Source of the DNA: Bacillus thuringiensis
Lineage (GTDB): Bacteria > Bacillota > Bacilli > Bacillales > Bacillaceae_G
Length of the DNA: 64,000 nt
Assembly (NCBI RefSeq): GCF_022095615.2
Contig: NZ_CP155559.1
Location: 1,609,501-1,673,500, forward strand
Direction: 5' to 3'
Both the position numbers and the translations under genes were made by a program. Below are positions 49,611 through 58,083 of the stretch, piece after piece (position 1 is the first letter of the stretch; every line of letters begins with the position of its first letter). Under the pieces are notes generated by a model. The model saw only the letters and a program-made list of their open reading frames with translations, had not been told where the DNA came from and searched no databases.

Positions 49611-50858
49611 ATGTCATTACAGACTAAATATATAGCGGGTATTTCGCTTGGGGTTATGGGAGTAGGTTTTGCGGCTTCTATCCCTTTTCAAGGAACGGTA
49701 GCAGGGGAGATTATTCAAGGGGGATTTGAAGCTGGATTAGTTGGTGGACTTGCGGATTGGTTCGCGGTTACAGCATTATTCCGTCACCCGATGGGAATTC
49801 CAATTCCGCATACAGCGTTATTACCTAAAAATCGTAAAAGAGTAACAAAAGGGCTCATTCATACGTTAGAAAATGAGTGGCTAACGAAAGAAAGTATTAC
49901 GAATAAAGTAAAAGAAATGCAGCTAGCACAAATGGTGTTGCAAATTGCTGAGAGAGAAATGCAGTCTGACGCTGTGAAAAAAGGAATTGTAACGATTGCG
50001 GAGAAAGCGATTGTTTCAATAGATACAGAAAAGTTAGCTGTTATTATTGAAAAAGAATTAAAAACGTATTTGCATACAATTAATACAAGTAACATATTAC
50101 AAGTGCTTGTTGATCAATTAGTTGTGCAAGAATATGATGAAAAGACACTTGATTACCTATTAGTAAAAGTGAAAGATTGGACAGCGCAAGATGAAGCGCG
50201 TTATCAGCTCGGAAGTTTAGGTATGAAGGCGATGGAAAATATAAAAGTAGATGGATTCTTGCAGTTTACTTTGAAATCATTTATGAATATTGTAGATGAA
50301 GATAAAATTGGCGGCATTTTGCAGAAGTTTATTATTAGCAATATTAACAGCTTACAAGATGCCGATAATAGCACAAGACAACTTATATTAGCTAAAATTC
50401 GCCAGGAAATTATTAATGTAAAAGAAAATGAAGCGTTACTACAAGAATTAGAAAATTGGAAAGAAAAATGGATCACGAATTGGAATGCTACTGACAAAAT
50501 TAAAGAGATGCTGGAGCAAGTACAACAAAGAGCAATTACTTTTGTGAAAAATGAAGAATTTACGGATAAGTATGTTATTCCATTTTTACAAACACAAATG
50601 AATAAAATAAAAGAAGACGAACAAACTGTTCAAAAAATAGAAGAGTGGTTACAAAAACAAGTTGTCACACTTGTGGAAAAGAATCATTCGAAAATTGGAA
50701 AACTTGTGCAAGAAAACCTTGATAAGTTAGATGATAAAACGTTAATTGAAATGATTGAAAATAATGTCGGTAAAGATTTGCAGTGGATCCGAGTTAACGG
50801 AGCTGTTTGCGGATTTATGATTGGATTAGTGTTAGAAGGAATTAAAGCGATTATATGA
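49611..50858 (+). CDS. DUF445 family membrane protein
   Basis: 415 residues from ATG 49611 (AAGAGGA upstream). N-terminal helix with QGGFEAGLVGGLADWFAVTALFRHPMG, which is the DUF445 signature, then a long helical and coiled region (EKAIVSIDTEKLAVIIEKELK and three similar blocks) and a C-terminal helix VCGFMIGLVLEGIKAII. Both ends are membrane segments. Family role unknown. Monocistronic, with a palindromic terminator. Confidence 0.82.
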   Translation: MSLQTKYIAGISLGVMGVGFAASIPFQGTVAGEIIQGGFEAGLVGGLADWFAVTALFRHPMGIPIPHTALLPKNRKRVTKGLIHTLENEWLTKESITNKVKEMQLAQMVLQIAEREMQSDAVKKGIVTIAEKAIVSIDTEKLAVIIEKELKTYLHTINTSNILQVLVDQLVVQEYDEKTLDYLLVKVKDWTAQDEARYQLGSLGMKAMENIKVDGFLQFTLKSFMNIVDEDKIGGILQKFIISNINSLQDADNSTRQLILAKIRQEIINVKENEALLQELENWKEKWITNWNATDKIKEMLEQVQQRAITFVKNEEFTDKYVIPFLQTQMNKIKEDEQTVQKIEEWLQKQVVTLVEKNHSKIGKLVQENLDKLDDKTLIEMIENNVGKDLQWIRVNGAVCGFMIGLVLEGIKAII

Positions 50859-50892
50859 AAAAAACCTTCCACAATTGTGGAAGGTTTTTTAT
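50858..50892. terminator. Bidirectional palindromic terminator
   Basis: AAAACCTTCCACA pairs with TGTGGAAGGTTTT around AT; ends the DUF445 gene and the leftward sigma operon. Confidence 0.88.
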
Positions 50893-51851
50893 TTTTCGAT
50901 AACACTCATATTTAAATTGTAAGCTTTCTCAATGTTTAGCTTGTACGTTCCGTTGCCTGTTTTAATCGAATTTTTATACCAATGTTCTTGGTTGTTTAAT
51001 TCTGGATTTTCTTCTGAAGTATTATCTTCTTTTTTCGTTAAATCTTCTACTTGTTCCCAAGGGGTATTTCCGATAGCTTCTTTTTGGTTTGTTACTGCTG
51101 TTAGAGAGATGTCACTTTCTTTTATTAAATGAACAGATACACCTGAGCTTTCTTGTACAAACCAATTGTTTTGTAATTGACCTGGATAAAGAGAAAGATC
51201 GCGATTAGAAGCACGAATTTCTACATGTTTCGTTTGTGGTAGTACAAGCGTCGGCTTTACGCGTGGTTCATGACCGAACATTCTTTGATGAAACGGTAAC
51301 GACTTTAATGTTATATACATTGTTTCTCCAGTCGTTTGCACTGAAAGAAAATCTTCTTGTTTTAAATTGGGTTTTTCATTTCCTTTTGTCGTCATTTCGT
51401 ATGTTCCAAGAAGGCTAACCTCATTTGAGTTCCTTCCGTCTATCGTTAGAGGAGGGTTGTCTGTACCTGCATCTACTACAATTTTATTGATAGATTCAGG
51501 AATGCTAAGTTTACTTTCTGGAATCGTGTTCGTTTGTCTAGTTGTATTAATGGCGTAGCGAACTTCATCGAGTAATCCAGTTGATAATAAACAGTAAAAA
51601 GCAATTCCAGCGCTTCCTAAAACGCCGATAAAGAAAATACTAAAAATATCATATTTAATAAAGGATTGTCCCTTCTTAGAAAATAGAAGGTATAGTAAAA
51701 TTTCCACGCCGAGTATAATAAGTAAAACAGGCCACCAAGCTGTTAAGGAATCTAATACTTGCGTACCTTTGATAACTGAAAATAGTAAGAAGCAACCTAA
51801 TGAAATAATAGAAAGCCCCATTGAAAATGTTCCAACGCGCCATGTTCTCAT
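50889..51851 (-). CDS. LiaF-like membrane protein with polar C-terminal domain
   Basis: 320 residues. Three to four helices at the N-terminus (SMGLSIISLGCFLLFSVIKG, WWPVLLIILGVEILLYLLF, FSIFFIGVLGSAGIAFYCLL) followed by a beta-rich extracellular part with repeated LSIPESINKIVVDAGTDNPPLTIDGRNSN-like strands, as in LiaF/DUF4097-type proteins. It is the last gene of the sigma operon and overlaps the preceding gene by four bases. Role probably in envelope-stress sensing or defence. Confidence 0.65.
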   Translation of the reverse strand: MRTWRVGTFSMGLSIISLGCFLLFSVIKGTQVLDSLTAWWPVLLIILGVEILLYLLFSKKGQSFIKYDIFSIFFIGVLGSAGIAFYCLLSTGLLDEVRYAINTTRQTNTIPESKLSIPESINKIVVDAGTDNPPLTIDGRNSNEVSLLGTYEMTTKGNEKPNLKQEDFLSVQTTGETMYITLKSLPFHQRMFGHEPRVKPTLVLPQTKHVEIRASNRDLSLYPGQLQNNWFVQESSGVSVHLIKESDISLTAVTNQKEAIGNTPWEQVEDLTKKEDNTSEENPELNNQEHWYKNSIKTGNGTYKLNIEKAYNLNMSVIEK

Positions 51852-52918
51852 TCGTTTGTACCACCTTTGTTTTCTTTATTTCCAAGTAACAATTTAAAGC
51901 CGCCACCAATTAAGAGGAGTGCAACGATAGATGTTTGGAAATAGCGATAATACAGCTCGCTAAGATGAATGTTAAATATAGTTGCAAAGTAATCATTCAA
52001 AATAGGAAGGACTGTTTGATCTAATAAATAATAACCACCGAGTGTAATTAACCCAATACCAATCCATCTTTGATGATTGATAAAATAATCGATAATCGGT
52101 TCGTCATGTACACGTTCTTTTCCATACTTTGCAGTTTGTTGTAAAGCGTCAAAAAAGCTATAGAACCAAATGATTGGTACTAAAAATAAAAATGCAGAAA
52201 GCCTTAATAAGTCGAGTAAATAGATTGAAAGTAAAAAGGCTACCATAAGCTGAAGGCCGCGGCGTTGTAAGCCTAAATACATATGCCCAGCTCCGGGGAA
52301 CATCGCTAAAATAGAAGCGAATGTTTTACTTTTCTTTCCTTGTTCACGGTGCTCTTCAAAATCTTCGAAAATAGTACGGTCAACTAATTGTTCGCCGCGT
52401 TCTTTTTTCTGTAGTTGCTGAACAGCATCGAAGAAATTATAAATCCATAGAACAGGTAATGTAATAAGGAAGATAAGGAAACTTCCTTGAGATGTTAAGA
52501 GTGCGACGAAAATGATCATACTCCCGATTCCTGTACAAGCTACTAAAAATGTAAGTCCACGTTGCATAAGTCCTAATTGAAAATGGCCAAGCCCAGGAAT
52601 AATTGATAGAAGAATGATATAAAATCGTTCGCTTTCTTTAGAGGACTCTGTAAATTCTCCGGTTGCTTGTTTTTTCGATTGATTAATAATAGTGATAACT
52701 AAGTCTAATAAATTGATCGCCCATAGCACAACTAGTAAAAATAGAGAAAGAAAAGCAATATCACGCGCTCCTAATGCTATTGTACAAAATGCTGCAAAGA
52801 TAAATAGTAATAAAGCCCCTCCGCCATATAAAATAAACCGTCCGAACTTCTTTAAATATAAATGACCAAGCCCGGGAATTAGCCCTAATACAAGTGCTAA
52901 AAAGGGATTTTTATTCAT
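51848..52918 (-). CDS. Multi-helix membrane protein built from three repeats
   Basis: 356 residues, nine or more helices. Three units each open with the same motif: LGLIPGLGHLYLKKFGR (about residue 10), LSIIPGLGHFQLGLMQRG (about 105) and LAMFPGAGHMYLGLQRRG (about 205), that is P-G-x-G-H-x-x-L-x-x-x-x-R-G, then two helices ending in a W-x-x-N/SFFDA tail (WIYNFFDAVQQLQ, WFYSFFDALQQTA). The motif resembles the TM2 domain. So the protein arose by triplication of a two-helix unit. It overlaps the anti-sigma gene by eight bases. Function unknown. Confidence 0.72.
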   Translation of the reverse strand: MNKNPFLALVLGLIPGLGHLYLKKFGRFILYGGGALLLFIFAAFCTIALGARDIAFLSLFLLVVLWAINLLDLVITIINQSKKQATGEFTESSKESERFYIILLSIIPGLGHFQLGLMQRGLTFLVACTGIGSMIIFVALLTSQGSFLIFLITLPVLWIYNFFDAVQQLQKKERGEQLVDRTIFEDFEEHREQGKKSKTFASILAMFPGAGHMYLGLQRRGLQLMVAFLLSIYLLDLLRLSAFLFLVPIIWFYSFFDALQQTAKYGKERVHDEPIIDYFINHQRWIGIGLITLGGYYLLDQTVLPILNDYFATIFNIHLSELYYRYFQTSIVALLLIGGGFKLLLGNKENKGGTNE

Positions 52919-53354
52919 GCTTTGAACCTCCGTCCTTTTTTGATGAGTCTACCGATTTGTTTACAATTTGTTGTGAGATAGAAGACTCGTTATGTTTTGA
53001 AGATTTCTCGAAATTTGATGTCGCTGTGAAAATATATTGGAATAAACCACTTACCATGAAAATAATTGTAGCCGCGGTCGCAATTATGTAGTGAATAATG
53101 GTGCGCTTTAGTGAGTTTGTTTTTATATTTTCATTAGGTTGTAGCGTTTCAAAATGTATTTGAGTCATAACTTCGTTTGTAAATGAATCATCATTTATCA
53201 TTGGAAGGTTTTCATGTTGTTCATCAATACTTTCCATATAAAGCGCTAAACAATGATCACATTCATAAAGATGTTCTTCCATAGATTCACGTTCATTGCT
53301 CTCTATAAAATCTAATGTATAATTGCGCCAATCTTCTTTTGAATAATGCATCAT
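52911..53354 (-). CDS. Anti-sigma factor with zinc-binding (ZAS) motif
   Basis: 147 residues from ATG 53352-53354 (GGAGG upstream), sharing ATGA with the sigma stop. Cytosolic N-terminus with MEEHLYECDHCLALYMESI, the H-x3-C-x2-C zinc anti-sigma motif; one membrane helix at about 85-105 (IIHYIIATAATIIFMVSGLFQYIF); a short external tail rich in Ser/Lys. It should hold the sigma factor at the membrane until a signal releases it, usually by regulated proteolysis. Confidence 0.87.
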   Translation of the reverse strand: MMHYSKEDWRNYTLDFIESNERESMEEHLYECDHCLALYMESIDEQHENLPMINDDSFTNEVMTQIHFETLQPNENIKTNSLKRTIIHYIIATAATIIFMVSGLFQYIFTATSNFEKSSKHNESSISQQIVNKSVDSSKKDGGSKHE

Positions 53355-53896
53355 AGAAACTCTTCCTCCTTCCAATGTTTTTTAATCCATTTTCTTGCCC
53401 GATACAGTTTCATTTCGACTGTTTTCACTTCAATGTTTTCCTGTAAAGCAATTTCTTGATAGCTTTTTTCTTCTAAGTAATGTGAGAGAACGACGTCACG
53501 GTAATTTTCGGGAAGTTCTCTCAGCTTTTGAGCAATGAGTAATTTTTGCTCTTTCGTCACTAATAAAGCCTCAATATTATGAGAGGATTTTATATTTTCC
53601 TCAGTTGCTTTACATAAGGAGAGTTCTTCGTTTTCTCTAGCTTTCTTTCTCTTATAATCAATAGCGTGATTGGTGGCAATACGCGCCATCCATGTTTTTA
53701 ATCCGCGAAATTGATAATTTGGGAGAGAGGCGTGAATTTTTACGAATACTTCTTGTGTAACATCTTTCGCATCTTCTTCATGTCTTACAATAGAAAAGAT
53801 AACTTGGAAAATATAATGACGATATGTTTGTACAAGGATACGAAAAGCATGTTCGCTTCCTTGCTGTGCTTTTTCAATTAATTGTTTTTCCTCAAT
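53351..53896 (-). CDS. ECF RNA polymerase sigma factor with ATT start
   Basis: 181 residues if started at ATT (complement of 53894-53896). Region 2 (FRILVQTYRHYIFQVIFSIV, then EEDAKDVTQEVFVKIHASLPN and TWMARIATNHAIDYKRKK) lies partly upstream of the first ATG at 53689, so the longer frame must be used. An in-frame TAG lies further up and no ATG, GTG or TTG occurs between, while GGAGGGAGAG sits nine bases before ATT. Region 4 is LRELPENYRDVVLSHYLEEKSYQEIA and VKTVEMKLYRARKWIKKH. First gene of a four-gene, overlapping operon. Confidence 0.82.
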   Translation of the reverse strand: MEEKQLIEKAQQGSEHAFRILVQTYRHYIFQVIFSIVRHEEDAKDVTQEVFVKIHASLPNYQFRGLKTWMARIATNHAIDYKRKKARENEELSLCKATEENIKSSHNIEALLVTKEQKLLIAQKLRELPENYRDVVLSHYLEEKSYQEIALQENIEVKTVEMKLYRARKWIKKHWKEEEFL

Positions 53897-53925
53897 GGGT
53901 CTCTCCCTCCTTTTTGACGCATTCT

Positions 53926-53955
53926 ATTATATAGACGTAAGAAATGACAGGTCAC
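53926..53955 (-). promoter_or_regulatory. Possible sigma-A promoter of the sigma operon
   Basis: Minus strand: GTGACC (complement of 53950-53955), 18 bases, TATAAT (complement of 53926-53931). Confidence 0.45.
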
Positions 53956-54005
53956 CCTACACATGTTGTAAAAAAAGAATAATATATTTTTAGGAAGGAG
54001 GCTAT

Positions 54006-54032
54006 ATGAAAAAAGGTGTGAAAAAATGGTAA
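54006..54032 (+). CDS. Tiny leader ORF 1, eight codons
   Basis: ATG AAA AAA GGT GTG AAA AAA TGG then TAA, preceded five bases away by the excellent ribosome binding site GGAAGGAG (53993-54000). It encodes MKKGVKKW, a basic peptide, upstream of the response regulator gene. Strong initiation signals make it likely to be translated; whether the peptide or the act of translation matters is unknown. Confidence 0.45.
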   Translation: MKKGVKKW

Positions 54033-54084
54033 AGAGAAGTATATAATGAGCAAGTAGGAAATGTTACGTGAAGAAAGGATGTGA

Positions 54085-54111
54085 ATGTTAGTAGGGGAAG
54101 GTCCATACTAA
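54085..54111 (+). CDS. Tiny leader ORF 2, eight codons
   Basis: ATG 54085 to TAA 54109-54111 encodes MLVGEGPY, with AAAGGA at 54074-54079 at good spacing. It ends five bases before the response regulator's ATG (54117), which itself lacks a well placed ribosome binding site (GGGGAAGG is about 15 bases away), so translation of the regulator may be coupled to this ORF. Confidence 0.4.
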   Translation: MLVGEGPY

Positions 54112-54116
54112 CAAAC

Positions 54117-54755
54117 ATGAAAATTAAAATATTAATAGCAGATGATAATTCTTTTATTAGGGAAGGCATGAAAATTATTTTAAATACATATGAAGAGTTC
54201 GAAGTGGTAGATACAGTAAATGATGGGAAAGAAGCAGTGGAATATTGTAAAAAACACGACGTTGATATCGCTCTTTTAGATGTTCGTATGCCAAACATGA
54301 ATGGGGTAGAGGCGACGAAGTTTATTTGTGAAGAGACGAAAACAAAACCGTTAATTTTAACGACGTTTGATGATGATGAATATATTTTGGACGCAGTGAA
54401 GAATGGGGCGAAAGGTTATTTATTAAAAAATAATGATCCAGAGCGTATTCGTGATGCGATAAAAGGCGTATATAACGGTCAAACTGTTATGCAAGATGTA
54501 GTGCTTGATAAAATTAAATGCAATTTAATGGAAAGTAAAGAGGACGAATGTAAAATAGATAAAAATCTTTTTACAGAAAGAGAGCTTAGTATTATCGCAT
54601 TAATTGCGAAAGGTTTCTCGAATAAAGAAATTTCGAAGCAACTTTTTATATCAGAAGGAACAATCGCAAATTATATTACATCAGTTTTAGGGAAAACTGG
54701 ACTTGAACATCGTACGCAAATTGCGATTTATTACTTAACAGGGAAAGTAGACTAA
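54117..54755 (+). CDS. NarL/LuxR-type response regulator (LnrK-like)
   Basis: 212 residues from ATG 54117 (MKIKILIADDN). Receiver domain 1-120 with acidic pocket DD at 9-10, phosphorylated Asp in DIALLDVRMPNMNGVEA, Thr in LILTTFDDDEYI and Lys in GAKGYLLKN; LuxR helix-turn-helix at 150-205 (FTERELSIIALIAKGFSNKEISKQLFISEGTIANYI). Five bases upstream of the sensor kinase. With the downstream ABC genes the set matches B. subtilis lnrJK-lnrLMN (linearmycin resistance) in content. Confidence 0.88.
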   Translation: MKIKILIADDNSFIREGMKIILNTYEEFEVVDTVNDGKEAVEYCKKHDVDIALLDVRMPNMNGVEATKFICEETKTKPLILTTFDDDEYILDAVKNGAKGYLLKNNDPERIRDAIKGVYNGQTVMQDVVLDKIKCNLMESKEDECKIDKNLFTERELSIIALIAKGFSNKEISKQLFISEGTIANYITSVLGKTGLEHRTQIAIYYLTGKVD

Positions 54756-54759
54756 TGTT

Positions 54760-55860
54760 ATGGAATTTTGGTTAACTATAAGTAAATTAATTGTTTTTAT
54801 ATATATTGTGTTTAGTTACATTTATTTAAATGTTGAGAACTTACCATGGATTATACTGACTTTGCTTTTATACCTTTCTGTAAACGTGCTGATTTCTATA
54901 TTTAAAAAAGATACGTACAAAAACATATTAACTTTTGTGTCAATTGGCGTAGTTATTTTATTCACATGGAAGATTCATCCGTTCTTTATTTTGTTTTTAC
55001 CATTGAACTTATATGAAATTATATTTCGTTATATAGAGAAGAAATGGCAGCTCTTTATCATTATGATGATTCCTATTATCTTTACAGATGAAAGTATTCG
55101 AATGACATATGGATTAATTGTTGCATTTTCTTTCATTGTATTAACTATGGCAGAACGGTATATATCGCGTGTATTAAAGATTGAATCACAAAATGATAAG
55201 ATGCGAAAAGATATGCAGCGGCTGACGAAAAGCTTACATGAAAATAAAGAGTACATAAAGCAATCAGAGTACACATTTAAGTTAGAAGAGAGAAATCGGT
55301 TGTCACAAGAAATTCATGATAAAATTGGCCACTCGATGACAGGGGCGCTCATTCAAATGGAAGCAGCAAAGAGGTTAATGGGGATAGATAAAGAAAAATC
55401 TGCGGAGTTATTACAAAATGCAATACATATTTCAAAAGATGGAATTGAAAGTATTCGGGTTACATTAAAAAATATGAAGCCACCAACTGAGCAAATTGGT
55501 ATTCATCGTATGAAATTATTCATAGAGGAATTTGCCGGTAAGCATGATCTAAATATTCCTTTCGTATATAAAGGAAATTTAGATATGATTTCACCAATTC
55601 AGTGGAAGATTATCGGTGAAAATGTTACGGAGGCACTAACGAACGCGATGAAATATGCTGATGCGACAGTCATTTCAATCGATATTCATGTACTGAACAA
55701 GATGGTGAAAGTACAAGTGAAGGATAACGGAAAAGGTGCAGCTCTCGTTAAGAAAGGTCTAGGGATTATGGGGATGGAGGAGCGAGCAGCGTCAGTAAAC
55801 GGAAAAATTATTGTAGATGGAACTAGTGGTTTTTCAGTAACAATGCTGTTGCCGATATAA
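54760..55860 (+). CDS. Sensor histidine kinase (LnrJ-like)
   Basis: 366 residues. Five or six N-terminal helices (1-135), a coiled coil (QNDKMRKDMQRLTKSLHENKEYIKQ), HisKA_3 with the phospho-His in RNRLSQEIHDKIGHSMTGAL, and an HATPase domain (NVTEALTNAMKYA, KDNGKGA, GLGIMGMEERA). There is almost no extracellular loop, as in kinases that sense within the membrane. Partner of the response regulator just upstream. In the Lnr system it detects membrane-active polyenes. Confidence 0.88.
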   Translation: MEFWLTISKLIVFIYIVFSYIYLNVENLPWIILTLLLYLSVNVLISIFKKDTYKNILTFVSIGVVILFTWKIHPFFILFLPLNLYEIIFRYIEKKWQLFIIMMIPIIFTDESIRMTYGLIVAFSFIVLTMAERYISRVLKIESQNDKMRKDMQRLTKSLHENKEYIKQSEYTFKLEERNRLSQEIHDKIGHSMTGALIQMEAAKRLMGIDKEKSAELLQNAIHISKDGIESIRVTLKNMKPPTEQIGIHRMKLFIEEFAGKHDLNIPFVYKGNLDMISPIQWKIIGENVTEALTNAMKYADATVISIDIHVLNKMVKVQVKDNGKGAALVKKGLGIMGMEERAASVNGKIIVDGTSGFSVTMLLPI

Positions 55861-55993
55861 GAAAATGGGACGAAGATGAATCATCTCATATGAAAAAAGT
55901 GAATAATCTCATGTGAAAAGAATGAACTTCTGCACTGAGCAGGTTCATTTTTTTTGTTTATACTAAAAGCAGAGAAACCGAAATAGGGGTGAA
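55861..55993 (+). promoter_or_regulatory. Region between kinase and ABC genes: direct repeats, terminator, promoter
   Basis: Two copies of ATCTCAT-TGAAAA (near 55882 and 55906) may bind the response regulator. AATGAAC-CTGC (55921 on) pairs with GCAG-GTTCATT before eight T's, a terminator at 55921-55957. TATACT near 55961 is a possible -10 box for the ABC genes. Confidence 0.5.
55921..55957 (+). terminator. Terminator after the two-component genes
   Basis: Interrupted stem AATGAAC/GTTCATT plus CTGC/GCAG around ACTGA, then eight T's. Confidence 0.75.
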
Positions 55994-56935
55994 ATGATGA
56001 ATACATTAGAAATTAAAAATTTAACGAAAAAATTTGGTGATTTCATCGCGGTAGATAATATGTCTTTATCTATTAAAGAAGGAGAAATATTTGGCTTTTT
56101 AGGATCAAATGGTGCTGGTAAAAGTACCACGATAAATATGATTGCTGGGTTGTTAAGAAGTAATGAAGGTGAAATTAGCATATTAGGAAAAAATATAAAG
56201 AAACATAATCGGTTTGCGAAGATGAATATCGGTATCGTTCCGCAAGATATTGCAATCTATGAAGAGTTAACTGCCTATGAAAATGTGAAATTTTTTGCTG
56301 GACTGTACGGGCTAAGAGGGACTGAATTAAAAGCGAGAGTAGAGGAAGCACTTCAATTTGTGGGGCTTAGCGATAAACATAAAAGTTACCCGAAAAACTT
56401 TTCTGGCGGGATGAAACGAAGACTGAATATCGCTTGTGCAATTGCACATAGACCGAAGTTAATTATTATGGATGAGCCGACAGTTGGAATTGATCCACAG
56501 TCAAGAAACTATATCCTTCAGTCTGTTCGGAAATTAAATGAAATGGGAAGTACGATTATTTACACGAGCCACTACATGGAAGAAGTAGAAGAGATTTGTA
56601 CGAAAATAGCAATTGTAGATCACGGAAAAGTGATTGCAGAAGGTACGAAAGAACAGTTAAAAGCGATTATTACTGATACGAAAGACATTTGGATTGAAGT
56701 GAAGTCAATAGAAAATTTAGATGTAGAAAAGTTAAAAGAGATAAATGGTGTGAAAGCTGTTCAAATTGAAGAGAACGTAATCAAGGTAAACTCGGATGCA
56801 GGAGTAAACAATTTAAATAAAATTATTCAGCACTTTATTAATCATGACATTGAAATCCGTTCGTTAGAGGAACAGGCTCCAAACTTAGAAACAGTATTCC
56901 TTACGTTGACTGGAAGAAACTTACGAGATAAATAA
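55994..56935 (+). CDS. ABC transporter ATP-binding protein, drug-export type (LnrL-like)
   Basis: 313 residues. Walker A GSNGAGKST at about 39-47, Q-loop IVPQDIAIYEE, signature FSGGMKRRL, Walker B LIIMDEPTVGID, switch His in YTSHYMEEV, then a C-terminal regulatory domain of DrrA/CcmA type. Starts at ATG 55994 after AGGGGTG (second ATG at 55997). Length matches B. subtilis LnrL (about 311). Confidence 0.88.
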   Translation: MMNTLEIKNLTKKFGDFIAVDNMSLSIKEGEIFGFLGSNGAGKSTTINMIAGLLRSNEGEISILGKNIKKHNRFAKMNIGIVPQDIAIYEELTAYENVKFFAGLYGLRGTELKARVEEALQFVGLSDKHKSYPKNFSGGMKRRLNIACAIAHRPKLIIMDEPTVGIDPQSRNYILQSVRKLNEMGSTIIYTSHYMEEVEEICTKIAIVDHGKVIAEGTKEQLKAIITDTKDIWIEVKSIENLDVEKLKEINGVKAVQIEENVIKVNSDAGVNNLNKIIQHFINHDIEIRSLEEQAPNLETVFLTLTGRNLRDK

Positions 56936-56972
56936 AAGGTAAATGAAGAAAAGGTAAAGGGAGGTTCATCAA

Positions 56973-58082
56973 TTGAACATCTTCAATATTGCAGTTATGC
57001 ATATTAAAAGAGATTTCAGAGACGTAAGAACTTTAGTTTTTATGTTAGCATTTCCTATTGTGCTTATGCTTGTGTTAGGAACAGCGTTAACGAATGCATT
57101 TAATAGTGATAGCCAATCGATTAAGGATATACAAGTGCTATATAAAGATGAAGCGAGTAGCACACTTTCTCAATCGTTTGCAGCATTTACGAAAGAAGTT
57201 GATAAATCGGGTATTCATTTTAAAAAAGCTTCTGAAGATATTGATGGGAAAGAAGAAGTGAAGCAAAATAAATATGCTGCTTATGTAGAGTTAAATAAAA
57301 ATGGTGCGAAATTTTACGGAAGTGACAAAAGTAGTGTTGAGGGAAGTATTGTGGAAGGCATGCTTACAACATTTGTTGATAAGTACAATGTAGCGACCGA
57401 AGTTGCAAAAGTTGATCCTAGTAAGGTGAGCGCAGTTATTTCAAGCGGAAATCATAATGATTATATAAAAGAAACATCTTTACAAGCTGCGAAAAAACCA
57501 GGTTCTATGGATTACTATGCGGTTGTAATGACAACGATGATTGCACTATATGCTGCGATGGGAGCAAGTTCTTTAATTCGAGGAGAACGAATACGTAAAA
57601 CAGGAGATCGTCTCATTGCTGCACCTATAAGTAAGGCTGAAATATTCATTGGAAAAGTACTTGGTAGCCTAGTAGCAAATGCCCTGTGCATATTACTCGT
57701 TATGCTATTTAGTAAATATGTTTTTCAAGCGAATTGGGGCGACCATCTTGGAATCATATTTCTTATTTTATTAACACAGATCTTTCTAGCAATTAGCTTC
57801 GGTTTAGGAATTGGATATATTACAAAAACACCGGAATCATCTAGAGCGATTATTATGGTTATTGTGCAATTAGCTTCTATTTTTGGTGGTGCATATTTCG
57901 TAATAGAAGAAAATTTTGTTACGAATTTATCACCATTAACATGGGCAAACACAGCTGTTATGAAAATTATTTATGCAAATGATGTAGGAGCAGCACTGCC
58001 AGTAATATGTTTAAACCTTGGAATTTCAGCATTCTTTTTATTAATTGCGATTATTGCATTACGTAGACGGGAGGGGCTATAG
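56973..58082 (+). CDS. ABC-2 type permease (LnrM-like)
   Basis: 369 residues, TTG start after AAGGGAGG. ABC-2 fold: a first helix (LVFMLAFPIVLMLVLGTAL), a large external domain (about 45-170), then five helices beginning MDYYAVVMTTMIALYAAMGAS, with the RGERIRKTGDRLIAAPISKAEIFIGK loop that meets the ATPase. The next gene starts one base after its stop. Forms a heterodimer with the following permease. Confidence 0.87.
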   Translation: MNIFNIAVMHIKRDFRDVRTLVFMLAFPIVLMLVLGTALTNAFNSDSQSIKDIQVLYKDEASSTLSQSFAAFTKEVDKSGIHFKKASEDIDGKEEVKQNKYAAYVELNKNGAKFYGSDKSSVEGSIVEGMLTTFVDKYNVATEVAKVDPSKVSAVISSGNHNDYIKETSLQAAKKPGSMDYYAVVMTTMIALYAAMGASSLIRGERIRKTGDRLIAAPISKAEIFIGKVLGSLVANALCILLVMLFSKYVFQANWGDHLGIIFLILLTQIFLAISFGLGIGYITKTPESSRAIIMVIVQLASIFGGAYFVIEENFVTNLSPLTWANTAVMKIIYANDVGAALPVICLNLGISAFFLLIAIIALRRREGL

Positions 58083-58083
58083 T

